A DNA stretch of 64,000 nucleotides, taken from NCBI RefSeq assembly GCF_047238125.1, contig NZ_JBDFMH010000001.1, positions 1,364,001 to 1,428,000 of the forward strand. The letters run 5' to 3'. A program made the translations under genes and the position numbers. Of this stretch, positions 40,843-49,305 are shown piece after piece (the stretch's first letter is position 1; each line of letters starts with the position of its first letter). The notes beneath the pieces are model-generated. The model did no database searches. It was not told where the DNA came from and saw only the letters and a list, made by a program, of their open reading frames with translations. Origin of the DNA: JBDFMH01 sp047238125. Its GTDB lineage: Bacteria > Pseudomonadota > Alphaproteobacteria > Sphingomonadales > Sphingomonadaceae.

Positions 40843-41475
40843 TCATGCCGGCCGCACCCGATCCGGATGCGCGCGGGCGACCGGATCGAGCGCCGCCAGC
40901 GCGGCATCGACGCGCAGCAAGGTGGGATAGCCATCCAGCGGGCAATCGAAGCGGCGCGCATTGTAGAGCTGCGGCACCAGCGCGATGTCGGCGATGCCGG
41001 GCGTCTCGCCGGACAGATAGTCGCCGGCGTGCTGTGCGGCGAGCGCCTCAAGCGGGGCCAGCCCTTCGGCGATCCAGTGGCGATACCAGGCATCGCGCGC
41101 GGGTTCGGGCTCATGGAGCGGGCCGGCCAGATATTTCAGCACGCGCAGATTGTTGAGCGGGTGGATATCACACGCCACCGTCAGCGCCATCGCCAGCACA
41201 TGCGAGCGGTGCAACGGATCGGACGGGACAAATGGCGGATCCTTCCGCGTTGCATCCAGATAATCGACGATCGCCAGGCTCTGCGTCAGCCGGTGGCCAT
41301 CGATCTCCAGCATCGGCACGAAGCCCTGCGGATTGAGCGCGCGATAGCTTTCCGCCTTCTGCTCACCCTGCGACAGGTCGATGGGGACGGACTCATAGTC
41401 GACGCCCTTCAGGTTGAGCGCGATGCGGATGCGATAGGCGGCGGATGAGCGCCAATAGTCGAACAGTCTGGTCAT
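40843..41475 (-). CDS. maiA: Maleylacetoacetate isomerase (zeta-class GST)
   Basis: This 210-residue zeta-class glutathione transferase has the family signature SSAAYRIRIALNLKGV at residues 10-25, the glutathione-binding QSLAIVDYLDAT, and CDIHPLNNLRVLKYL, which is typical of maleylacetoacetate or maleylpyruvate isomerases. These act in tyrosine/homogentisate or gentisate breakdown. Fumarylacetoacetase and homogentisate dioxygenase genes are not in the window, so the physiological pathway is not fixed by context. Confidence 0.88.
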   Translation of the reverse strand: MTRLFDYWRSSAAYRIRIALNLKGVDYESVPIDLSQGEQKAESYRALNPQGFVPMLEIDGHRLTQSLAIVDYLDATRKDPPFVPSDPLHRSHVLAMALTVACDIHPLNNLRVLKYLAGPLHEPEPARDAWYRHWIAEGLAPLEALAAQHAGDYLSGETPGIADIALVPQLYNARRFDCPLDGYPTLLRVDAALAALDPVARAHPDRVRPA

Positions 41476-41520
41476 CCGGCCGGTCTAGTGGGGGAAAGGG
41501 CGCGGCGAAAGCGCGACACC

Positions 41521-42276
41521 TCAGATGCCGGCATACCATTCATAGTCGTTGGTATCTTCCCAATAGCCGCCCTTGCCGCCGGCGATGCCGGCCAGGCTGG
41601 CGACGGCTTCGATCCGCATCAGATATTTGGCATGCTTGTAGCCAAGCTGGCGTTCGACGCGGAGGCGGACGGGGGCACCGTTGCGGATCGGCAGCAGCGA
41701 TCCGTTGAGCCCCCACGCGAGGATCGTCTGCGGGTGGAAGGCATCGATCAGATCGATGGACTCATAATATTTGCCGACGCTCCAATCATCAGCACAGTGG
41801 AAGACGATGTAGCGCGCGGCATCGCGCAGGCCGGCGCGTTCGAGCAGCAGGCGGAGCGGCGTGCCCGTCCACTGGCCGATCGCGCTCCACCCCTCGACGC
41901 AATCATGGCGCGTGATCTGGGTGCGCGACGGCATCGCACCGAGATCGGCGAGCGAGACCGACAGCGGGCGCTGCACCAGCCCATCGATCCTTAGCCGCCA
42001 ATCCGCGAACCGGCCGGCGGCCAGCGCGCGATAGGCGGGATCGCTGGGCATCTGGTTGCCGTTGGCGCGGAACACGGGCGACAGATCGGCGCGGGTGAAT
42101 TCGGGCGCGAGCGCGGCGCGATCGGTGATCAGCCGCTGGGCGCGCATCGTCAGCCCTTCCGCCCCGCGCAGCGTTTCGCGAAAACCCGGGCTGTTCGACA
42201 GGCTGTCGCACCCCGAAAGCAGCAGCCCCCCGGCCCCTACGCCGAGACCGCCGAGCAACTTGCGGCGCGTGATCAT
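41521..42276 (-). CDS. Exported molybdopterin oxidoreductase (sulfite-oxidase/MsrP fold)
   Basis: This 251-residue protein has a twin-arginine plus lipobox signal (TRRKLLGGLGVGAGGLLLSGC). The sulfite-oxidase-type molybdopterin domain includes the Mo-ligand cysteine in TRHDCVEGWSAIGQWTG near residue 125, LIDAFHPQTILAW, and GAPVRLRVERQLGYKHAKYL. It resembles MsrP-like enzymes that act in the periplasm; whether it repairs methionine sulfoxide or oxidises something else is unknown. It overlaps the upstream cytochrome b gene by 4 bp, which makes that protein its probable redox partner. Confidence 0.88.
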   Translation of the reverse strand: MITRRKLLGGLGVGAGGLLLSGCDSLSNSPGFRETLRGAEGLTMRAQRLITDRAALAPEFTRADLSPVFRANGNQMPSDPAYRALAAGRFADWRLRIDGLVQRPLSVSLADLGAMPSRTQITRHDCVEGWSAIGQWTGTPLRLLLERAGLRDAARYIVFHCADDWSVGKYYESIDLIDAFHPQTILAWGLNGSLLPIRNGAPVRLRVERQLGYKHAKYLMRIEAVASLAGIAGGKGGYWEDTNDYEWYAGI

Positions 42277-43097
42277 GATGCGGCCTCCCCTTCACGCGGG
42301 GGCGGCACGCGGAACCGGCCGGTGATCATCGAGCGGACTTCGTTGATCGGACCGGCGAGCACCACCATCACCAGATGGACGATAATGAACGCCACGATTG
42401 CCGCCATCGCAATGAAATGCAGCGAGCGTGCCGACTGACGGCCGCCGAAAATGTCAAGCAGCCACGGCCACGCCGCGTTCATGCCCGGCGACATGGCGAG
42501 CCCGGTCAGGATGATCAGCGGCAACGCGACGAAAATCACGCCGCAATAGCTGAGCTTCTGGAGGATGTTGTAGCGGGTCGCCGCCTCACCGCGCGGGAAG
42601 TGCAGCCGGGCATGGTCGCGGATGTCGTGCCAGATATGGCGGGCTGAAAGCTCTTCGCGGCGCGGCGCGAGATCGCGCTGGACGTGGCGATTGGCGAAGC
42701 TGGCGATCAGGTAGAGGATCCCCGGTACGACGAGCAGCCACGCGAAGGCCAGGTGCCAGCGGCGCGCGGCGGACAGGCTGTAGCGCGACGGGATCGTGGC
42801 CCAGTACGGAAAGGAGCGGCGCTGGATGTTGCCGTCCTGATCCTTCCACTGACCGAGCACGCCGGTGGTGGGGATCATGAAGGACGAGCCGAGCTTCACA
42901 TAGCCGGCGGTGCCGGTCGATCCGATCTCCAGCCAGCTGGCATCGGTATTGGCGCCATATTTGCCCCAGTAGAGCCGGCCATGCGCGTTGAAGATCATCA
43001 GCCCGCTCATGATCATCACGATCACGACGGCGGCATTCCACCAGTGCCACAGCCGCGTCGGCAGGCGGTGCCGATAGACGGTGCCTGAGTCGTTCAT
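42273..43097 (-). CDS. Membrane cytochrome b (b561/Ni-Fe-hydrogenase type), partner of the molybdoenzyme
   Basis: This 274-residue protein has four predicted helices: about 15-35 (LWHWWNAAVVIVMIMSGL), about 120-140 (AFAWLLVVPGILYLIASF), about 180-200 (VIFVALPLIILTGL) and 220-245 (HFIAMAAIVAFIIVHLVMVV). Histidines in HRLPTRLWHWW, RRWHLAFAW and SLHFIAMA/IVHLVM could ligate two hemes. A long loop after helix 1 (about 40-105) faces the periplasm. The start is the ATG at 43097; the longer open frame upstream is not hydrophobic or family-like. It probably shuttles electrons between quinones and the exported molybdoenzyme. Confidence 0.88.
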   Translation of the reverse strand: MNDSGTVYRHRLPTRLWHWWNAAVVIVMIMSGLMIFNAHGRLYWGKYGANTDASWLEIGSTGTAGYVKLGSSFMIPTTGVLGQWKDQDGNIQRRSFPYWATIPSRYSLSAARRWHLAFAWLLVVPGILYLIASFANRHVQRDLAPRREELSARHIWHDIRDHARLHFPRGEAATRYNILQKLSYCGVIFVALPLIILTGLAMSPGMNAAWPWLLDIFGGRQSARSLHFIAMAAIVAFIIVHLVMVVLAGPINEVRSMITGRFRVPPPREGEAAS

Positions 43098-43213
43098 CCG
43101 TGCGATCCTCCCGCTTCCTTCTGACATATTCGCGGCACGCGCCGAAAAGGTTTCGGCTGGACGCGATCGGACCTGCCGCTTAACGTGCACGTAAAGTAGC
43201 GAGAGGATGCGCG

Positions 43214-44452
<1,239 letters not shown>

Positions 44453-44462
44453 GGAGATGCGG

Positions 44463-45236
44463 ATGTCGCTGTTCGACCTGACGGGCAAGGTCGCCGTCAT
44501 CACCGGATCCTCGCGCGGGATCGGCAAGGCCATTGCCGAGGCGATGGCCGATCAGGGTGCCAAGGTGGTGATCTCGAGCCGCAAGATCGATGCCTGCCGC
44601 GAGACGGCGGACGCGATCAACGCGGCCCACCCCGATGCCGCGATCGCGGTGGCGGCGAACATCTCTTCGAAGGATGATCTGCAGGCGCTGGCCGATGCGT
44701 CGCGGGCGGCGTTCGGCCGGATCGACGTCCTGGTCTGCAACGCGGCATCCAACCCCTATTACGGGCCGATGGCCGGCATCGCCGACGATCAGTTCCGCAA
44801 GATCTTCGAGAACAACGTGCTCGCCAACCATTGGCTGATCGGGATGGTGGCGCCCGAGATGCTGGAGCGCGAGGCCGGATCGATCATCATCGTGTCCTCG
44901 ATCGGCGGGCTGACGGCATCGACCACGATCGGCGCCTACAACGTCTCCAAGGCGGCGGACTTCCAGCTGGCGCGCAACCTGGCCGCCGAGTTCGGGCCGA
45001 GGAAGGTGCGCGTGAATTGCATCGCGCCGGGGCTGGTGCGCACCGATTTCGCACGCGCGCTGTGGGAGAACCCAGATACGCTGAAGGCGGTCACGCGCAG
45101 TGCCGCGTTGCGCCGGATCGGCGAGCCGCACGAGATCGCCGGCGCGGCGGTGTTCCTGGGATCCGACGCATCGACCTTCGTGACGGGCCAAGCGATCGTG
45201 GTCGATGGCGGGGCCACGATCGGCGCGGGCCTGTGA
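44463..45236 (+). CDS. Short-chain dehydrogenase/reductase (SDR)
   Basis: This 257-residue classical SDR has the cofactor motif ITGSSRGIGKAIA at about 15, NAAS in VCNAASNPYYG, the catalytic serine in IVSSIGGL, and YNVSK. Its C-terminus (FVTGQAIVVDGGATIGAGL) is normal for NAD(P)-dependent alcohol/ketone oxidoreductases. The start at 44463 is 6 bp behind GAGGAG; another ATG two codons earlier is possible. It probably oxidises a hydroxyl intermediate of the pathway begun by the acyl-CoA dehydrogenase. Confidence 0.92.
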   Translation: MSLFDLTGKVAVITGSSRGIGKAIAEAMADQGAKVVISSRKIDACRETADAINAAHPDAAIAVAANISSKDDLQALADASRAAFGRIDVLVCNAASNPYYGPMAGIADDQFRKIFENNVLANHWLIGMVAPEMLEREAGSIIIVSSIGGLTASTTIGAYNVSKAADFQLARNLAAEFGPRKVRVNCIAPGLVRTDFARALWENPDTLKAVTRSAALRRIGEPHEIAGAAVFLGSDASTFVTGQAIVVDGGATIGAGL

Positions 45237-46036
45237 GCGGGCGGCTGGCCGGTCGGGTCGCGATCGTGACCGGGGCCGGCAGCGGCATCGGCCGGGCGAC
45301 CGCGCGGCTGTTCGCTAGTGAAGGCGCGTGGGTATTCGCAGCCGACCTGTCTGACGGGATCGACGCGACCGTCGAGGCGATCCGAGGGGACGGTGGTCAG
45401 GCCAGCGCGATCCGCGCCGATGCCGGTGACGAGGCCGCGGTCTCGGATCTGGTCGCGCGCGCGCATCTCGAGGGCGGGCGGCTAGACGTGATGTTCGCCA
45501 ATGCCGGCATTTCGGGCGGCATGAAGGCGCTGTTCGATCAGGACGCCGCGGATTGGACCGAAATATTGCGCGTCAACCTGATCGGGCCGTTCCTGGCGAT
45601 CAAGCATGCCGCGCCGATCATGGCGCAGGCCGGCCGGGGATCGATCATCTGCACCGCCAGCGTGGCCGGCATCCGATCGGGTGCGGGCGGGCCGGCCTAT
45701 TCGGCATCGAAGGCGGGCGTGATCAATCTCGTTCAGACATCGGCCCAGCAACTGGCCGGTAGCAATGTGCGTGTGAATGCGGTCTGCCCCGGCCTGATCG
45801 AGACCGGCATGACCGAGATGATCTACTCAAGCGCCCGTGAAGCCGGGAAAGGCGATCGGATCGGACGGCTCAATCCGCTGCGCCGTGGCGGCGAACCCGA
45901 GGAGCTAGCGCAAACGGTGCTGTTCCTGGCATCCGACGCGGCCAGCTATGTCAACGGCCATGCGCTGGTGGTGGATGGCGGTCTCGCCAGCTCGCACCCG
46001 TTTACCAGGCAGGACTTCGGCAAGACCGCGATCTGA
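45233..46036 (+). CDS. Short-chain dehydrogenase/reductase (SDR), GTG start
   Basis: This 267-residue classical SDR begins at a GTG overlapping the previous stop (GTGA). The cofactor motif is VTGAGSGIGRATA, the structural motif FANAGISGG, the catalytic serine lies in TASVAGI, and YSASK follows. The end has SYVNGHALVVDGGL. The C-terminal ~15 residues (SHPFTRQDFGKTAI) extend past the usual SDR end. It is the third gene of the ACAD-SDR-SDR unit; the substrate is unknown. Confidence 0.9.
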   Translation: MSGRLAGRVAIVTGAGSGIGRATARLFASEGAWVFAADLSDGIDATVEAIRGDGGQASAIRADAGDEAAVSDLVARAHLEGGRLDVMFANAGISGGMKALFDQDAADWTEILRVNLIGPFLAIKHAAPIMAQAGRGSIICTASVAGIRSGAGGPAYSASKAGVINLVQTSAQQLAGSNVRVNAVCPGLIETGMTEMIYSSAREAGKGDRIGRLNPLRRGGEPEELAQTVLFLASDAASYVNGHALVVDGGLASSHPFTRQDFGKTAI

Positions 46037-46187
46037 TCGTTTTCGGACACTGCCGTCCAACATTGACCACTCACCCGCGGCGCCAATCCCTCCGACTTGG
46101 TGTGGATCACCAATATTTGGCCGCGTAACGGCCTGGCTATGCGCCCTCCGTACGACTTTCTCCCTTGGAAATGCCTGCAAAGGGAAT

Positions 46188-46203
46188 TGGCACGCCCCTT
46201 GCT
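46188..46203 (+). promoter_or_regulatory. Sigma-54 promoter upstream of the TonB-like/pspC pair
   Basis: TGGCACGCCCCTTGCT fits the -24/-12 consensus TGGCAC-N5-TTGCW exactly, with GG (46189-46190) and GC (46201-46202) 12 bp apart. Transcription would start near 46214, about 54 bp before the TonB-like ATG. The 150 bp upstream could hold enhancer sites for a PspF-like activator, but I could not identify one. Confidence 0.8.
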
Positions 46204-46267
46204 GAGTATCTGGCATCGCCCGGCAACAGGGCGACGCAGACAACCACCAAGGTTCAGGGAGATTATC

Positions 46268-46744
46268 ATGTTCAACTTCGATCGTTCCGATTTCCAGCGT
46301 GTCGCCGTCTCCGCGATGGGCGCGCTGATCGTTTCCACCGCCTGCGTTACGGCCGCCGTCGGCCCCGCCCGCGCCGCTGCCCCCGCCCCCGCCACGATCG
46401 GCGCGTGGCAGCATCAGGTGGAGCGCCAGATCGACGGCACGCTGCGCGCGGTGCCCGCCAGCCAGCGCGGCGGCAACGCGGTGGCCACGGTGAAGCTGGC
46501 GTTCGACGCCGAGGGCTCGTTCGCCGGTGCCAAGCTGGCGGGATCGACCGGCAACCGCGTTCAGGATGCCGAGGCGCTGCGCACCGCCAGCCGGATCAGC
46601 TACCCGGCGCTGCCGGCCGCCCTGCATGGCCGCCCGCAGACGGTGGCGATGAAGATCGGCTTCGGCCTGAGCCGCACCCAGGTGCGTGAGCAGGTGAGCG
46701 CCGAGCGCAAGCAGCAGCCGGCGGTGCAGTTCGCCGCTCGTTGA
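46268..46744 (+). CDS. Exported TonB C-terminal-domain-like protein
   Basis: This 158-residue protein has an N-terminal hydrophobic signal or anchor (VAVSAMGALIVSTACVTAAV, AXA at ARAAA). The rest resembles a TonB-family C-terminal fold: ATVKLAFDAEGSFAGAKLAG, VQDAEALRTASRISYPALPA and VAMKIGFGLSR. There is no proline-rich spacer and no ExbB/ExbD gene nearby, so it is not a standard energy transducer. It is transcribed with pspC from the sigma-54 promoter, which suggests an envelope-stress role. CAGGGAGATTATC precedes the ATG. Confidence 0.75.
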   Translation: MFNFDRSDFQRVAVSAMGALIVSTACVTAAVGPARAAAPAPATIGAWQHQVERQIDGTLRAVPASQRGGNAVATVKLAFDAEGSFAGAKLAGSTGNRVQDAEALRTASRISYPALPAALHGRPQTVAMKIGFGLSRTQVREQVSAERKQQPAVQFAAR

Positions 46745-46800
46745 TGGATACCCCGGCCGGGGCCCAGACCCCGGCCGACCGCCCCAAAGGAGATATCAAG

Positions 46801-46998
46801 ATGACCGCCCGGCCCTTCACCCTCGACAAGCGCAATGGCAAGATCATGGGCGTTTGCGCTGGCATCGCCGACTATTTCGAGGCTGACGTCACGCTGATCC
46901 GGATCGCAACCGTGCTGCTGACGATCTTCCTGCTCGGCGCGCCGACGATCCTGGCCTATCTCGCGATCGGCCTGGTGGCCAACGACCGCATGATCTGA
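46801..46998 (+). CDS. pspC: PspC-domain membrane protein
   Basis: This 65-residue protein consists almost only of a PspC domain: FTLDKRNGKIMGVCAGIADY, then FEADVTLIRIATVLLTIFLL and a membrane hairpin ending LAIGLVANDR. In phage-shock systems PspC senses or signals inner-membrane stress. It begins behind AAAGGAGATATCAAG, a strong ribosome site, so the longer frame from 46741 is not needed. The sigma-54 promoter 600 bp upstream fits Psp-type regulation. pspA, pspB and pspF are not in the window. Confidence 0.88.
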   Translation: MTARPFTLDKRNGKIMGVCAGIADYFEADVTLIRIATVLLTIFLLGAPTILAYLAIGLVANDRMI

Positions 46999-47020
46999 CG
47001 GCACTCGCCCCCGATTACCG

Positions 47021-47052
47021 CATCAACCCCGGCCGCAACGCCGGGGTTGATG
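47021..47052 (+). terminator. Strong hairpin after pspC
   Basis: CATCAACCCCGGC (47021-47033) and GCCGGGGTTGATG (47040-47052) are a perfect 13-bp inverted repeat with a 6-nt loop. The T-tract is lacking on the right (TCGTCTAGG), so it may act with Rho or as an mRNA-stabilising hairpin. Confidence 0.6.
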
Positions 47053-47118
47053 TCGTCTAGGTGATTGCGGGCTTTGTGATAGAGCGGTGGTGACACAGGC
47101 TCGACGAGGCAGCAACGA

Positions 47119-47640
47119 TTGGACGGACCCCCGCCATCCGACGATATGGGCCGCGACCGCCTGCTGGCCGAGCTTTATGGCGATCTGCGCGGCGCGGCGG
47201 CACGGCTGCTGAACCGCGAGGCGCCCTATCTGACGCTGCAACCGACCGAGCTCGTCAACGAGGCGGCGCTTCGCCTGATGAAGCTCGACCGGATGAGCTT
47301 CAACGATCGCCAGCATTTCTTCGCGACCGGAGCGCGCGTGCTGCGCCAGGCGATGATCGATGCGATCCGCCGCCGCCGCAGCCAGAAGCGGCAGGCACCG
47401 GCAGTGCTGATCGAGACCGAGAGTGCCGCAGGCGCAGTCGATATCGAGGCGCTGGACGAGGCGCTGCGCACGCTGGAGACGATCGAGCCGGATTTGGCGC
47501 GGATCGTCGAGCTACGCTTCTTCGTAGGCCTCGGCATGGCCGAGATCGCGCTGGTGACCGGTGCGAGCGAGACCACGGTCAAGCGCCGCTGGCGGACTGC
47601 ACGGCTGTGGCTGGCGGCGGAGCTGGGAGCGGGCGGCTGA
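47119..47640 (+). CDS. ECF-type RNA polymerase sigma factor
   Basis: This 173-residue sigma-70-family protein has region 2 around LRGAAARLLNREAPYLTLQP, TELVNEAALRLM and FNDRQHFFATGARVLRQAMIDAIRRRRSQ, a pattern of the ECF subgroup often paired with Ser/Thr kinases. Region 4 is RIVELRFFVGLGMAEIALVTGASETTVKRRWRTARLW. The start is TTG at 47119 behind CGAGGC; an ATG nine codons later is the alternative. No anti-sigma gene or kinase is adjacent, so control must be distant. Targets are unknown. Confidence 0.88.
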   Translation: MDGPPPSDDMGRDRLLAELYGDLRGAAARLLNREAPYLTLQPTELVNEAALRLMKLDRMSFNDRQHFFATGARVLRQAMIDAIRRRRSQKRQAPAVLIETESAAGAVDIEALDEALRTLETIEPDLARIVELRFFVGLGMAEIALVTGASETTVKRRWRTARLWLAAELGAGG

Positions 47641-47660
47641 GTCTCTCCCCCCTCGCCAAT

Positions 47661-47757
47661 CCGTTCGCACAGGGGTTGTCGACGTGCCGCTCTTCTCCAA
47701 GCGCTCGACGATGCCGGACGAAGAGAGACAGTGCTTCGACAAGCCAAGCACGAACGG
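47661..47757. repeat. Second, diverged REP-like inverted repeat copy
   Basis: CCGTTCGCACAGGGGTTGTC then GAC (47661-47683) and GTGCTTCGACAAGCCAAGCA then CGAACGG (47731-47757) form an inverted pair. The right arm matches the reverse complement of 11681-11707 at about 23 of 27 positions. It lies between convergent genes, as does the first copy. Confidence 0.65.
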
Positions 47758-47794
47758 AGTTGGGGAAACGCGATCCCTCCCCATCCCCACCCGC

Positions 47795-48802
47795 TCAGAT
47801 CTTCAGGATCATCTTGCCCTGGTTGCTGCCTTCGAACAGCCGCAGGAAGGCCGGAAGCGCATTTTCGATCCCTTCGTCGATATGCTCGTCGACGCGCAGC
47901 GTGCCGGCCTTCGTCCATGCCGCCAGGTCCGGGATCGCCTCGGCGAACCGCGGGATGTAATGGGTGAGGATGAAGCCCTCCATGCGCGCACCCTGCACGA
48001 TCAGCTGCCAGATATTGTAGGTCGGTTTCGGGCCGGAGTTATACTGGCTGATCAACCCGCACAGGATGACCCGCCCCTTCGGCTTGAGCGCAAGCAGCGC
48101 GGCATCGAGAATCTCGCCGCCGACATTTTCGAAATGGATATCAATGCCGTCGGGCGCGGCGGCGCGGATCTCGGCCGCCAGTTCGCGCCCGGATTTGCCC
48201 CGATAATCGATCGCGGCGTCATAGCCATAATCGCTGATCAGCCGCGCGCATTTGTCCGGCCCGCCGGCGATGCCGATCGTGCGGCACCCTTTCAGCTTGG
48301 CGATCTGCCCGACCAGCGACCCGACCGCGCCCGCCGCGCCTGACACAAGCACGACATCACCGGGCTGCGGACGGCCGACATCCAGCAGCGCGAAATAGGC
48401 GGTCAGCCCGATCGCCCCGACCGACGACAGATAGTTGGTGATCTTGGGCACCGCATCGGCATCGACCAAGGTGGTGAAGCCGCCGCCCTGGCACAGCGAA
48501 TACTCCTCGATCCCGTTCAGCCCCGACGCCCAGGCGCCGACCGGATAATCCGGGTGGCGGGACTCGGCGATCCGCCCGATCGTTGTCGCCCGCACCGGAT
48601 CGCCCAGCCGGATCGGCGGCAGGTAGGATGGCACATCATCCATCCAGCCACGGATCGCGGGATCGAGCGAGGCATATTCGTTGCGCAGCAGGAACTGGCC
48701 GTCCTGCAGCGCGGTCGTCTCCGCCGCCTCGAGCGTGAAATCCTCTGCCACGGGCGTGCCCTGCGGGCGGCGGGTGAGCAGGAAGCGACGGTTCGCGGGC
48801 AT
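47795..48802 (-). CDS. Zinc-free MDR oxidoreductase (CurA / leukotriene B4 dehydrogenase-like)
   Basis: This 335-residue medium-chain NADP-dependent reductase has NEYASLDPAIRGWM near residue 40, no zinc-site cysteines, and the Rossmann segment VLVSGAAGAVGSLVGQIAKL near 150. IDIHFENVGGEILDAAL and ILCGLISQYN are typical of enone/alkenal double-bond reductases. It is paralogous to the gene at 50962 but clearly diverged. It ends a leftward group with the NTF2-like and FAD genes. The substrate is probably an alpha,beta-unsaturated ketone of the local pathway (inference). Confidence 0.9.
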   Translation of the reverse strand: MPANRRFLLTRRPQGTPVAEDFTLEAAETTALQDGQFLLRNEYASLDPAIRGWMDDVPSYLPPIRLGDPVRATTIGRIAESRHPDYPVGAWASGLNGIEEYSLCQGGGFTTLVDADAVPKITNYLSSVGAIGLTAYFALLDVGRPQPGDVVLVSGAAGAVGSLVGQIAKLKGCRTIGIAGGPDKCARLISDYGYDAAIDYRGKSGRELAAEIRAAAPDGIDIHFENVGGEILDAALLALKPKGRVILCGLISQYNSGPKPTYNIWQLIVQGARMEGFILTHYIPRFAEAIPDLAAWTKAGTLRVDEHIDEGIENALPAFLRLFEGSNQGKMILKI

Positions 48803-48834
48803 GTCGGTCTCCGGTTCGGGCGGGGCGGCGTCGA

Positions 48835-49305
48835 TCAGCCCAGCTGCACGTGCAGGCGACTGATCCGCGAGGTCAGGATGCGCCAGCCATCGGCTTCGCG
48901 GCGATAGGTTTCGTGATAATGGCCGAAGCCGTGGAGGAACAGCGCGCCATCCTCCCAGATCTTGTCCTCCATCGCGATCACGCCGCGTGCCTCGGTCGGC
49001 GACAGAATCTCGATCTCATGGCAGTGGCCGTGATGGACCGTGCGGCGCGGGCCGGCAGCGCCCTGGATGAAGACGATGATTTCGTCGCCGCCCTGATAGA
49101 CCCAGTCGTTACTCTCGGCGGCGGCACCCTCACCCGCGCCGTCGAGGCTGAGAGAAGTGCGCGCGTCGAACATGGCATCGTCGCAGAAAATCGTGCGCAG
49201 GCCCGCCCAGTCCTTGGTATCGAGGAAACGGAAGTAGCGGCTTTTCAGCTGCTTGATCTCTTCGATCGCCAGCAGCGTATCGGCCGGTGCCATCGGGTCG
49301 CTCAT
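48835..49305 (-). CDS. NTF2/SnoaL-like protein (isomerase, dehydratase or hydrolase fold)
   Basis: This 156-residue cone-fold protein has a family start (LAIEEIKQLKSRYFRFLDTKDW) with a Tyr/Asp pair, VHHGHCHEIEILSPTEARGV, and ALFLHGFGHYHETYRREADG with several conserved histidines. Such proteins include epoxide hydrolases, ketosteroid isomerases and Rieske beta-subunit relatives, so chemistry cannot be fixed. AAAGGAGATTGCGGC precedes the ATG at 49305, which overlaps the FAD gene stop by 4 bp. Confidence 0.85.
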   Translation of the reverse strand: MSDPMAPADTLLAIEEIKQLKSRYFRFLDTKDWAGLRTIFCDDAMFDARTSLSLDGAGEGAAAESNDWVYQGGDEIIVFIQGAAGPRRTVHHGHCHEIEILSPTEARGVIAMEDKIWEDGALFLHGFGHYHETYRREADGWRILTSRISRLHVQLG

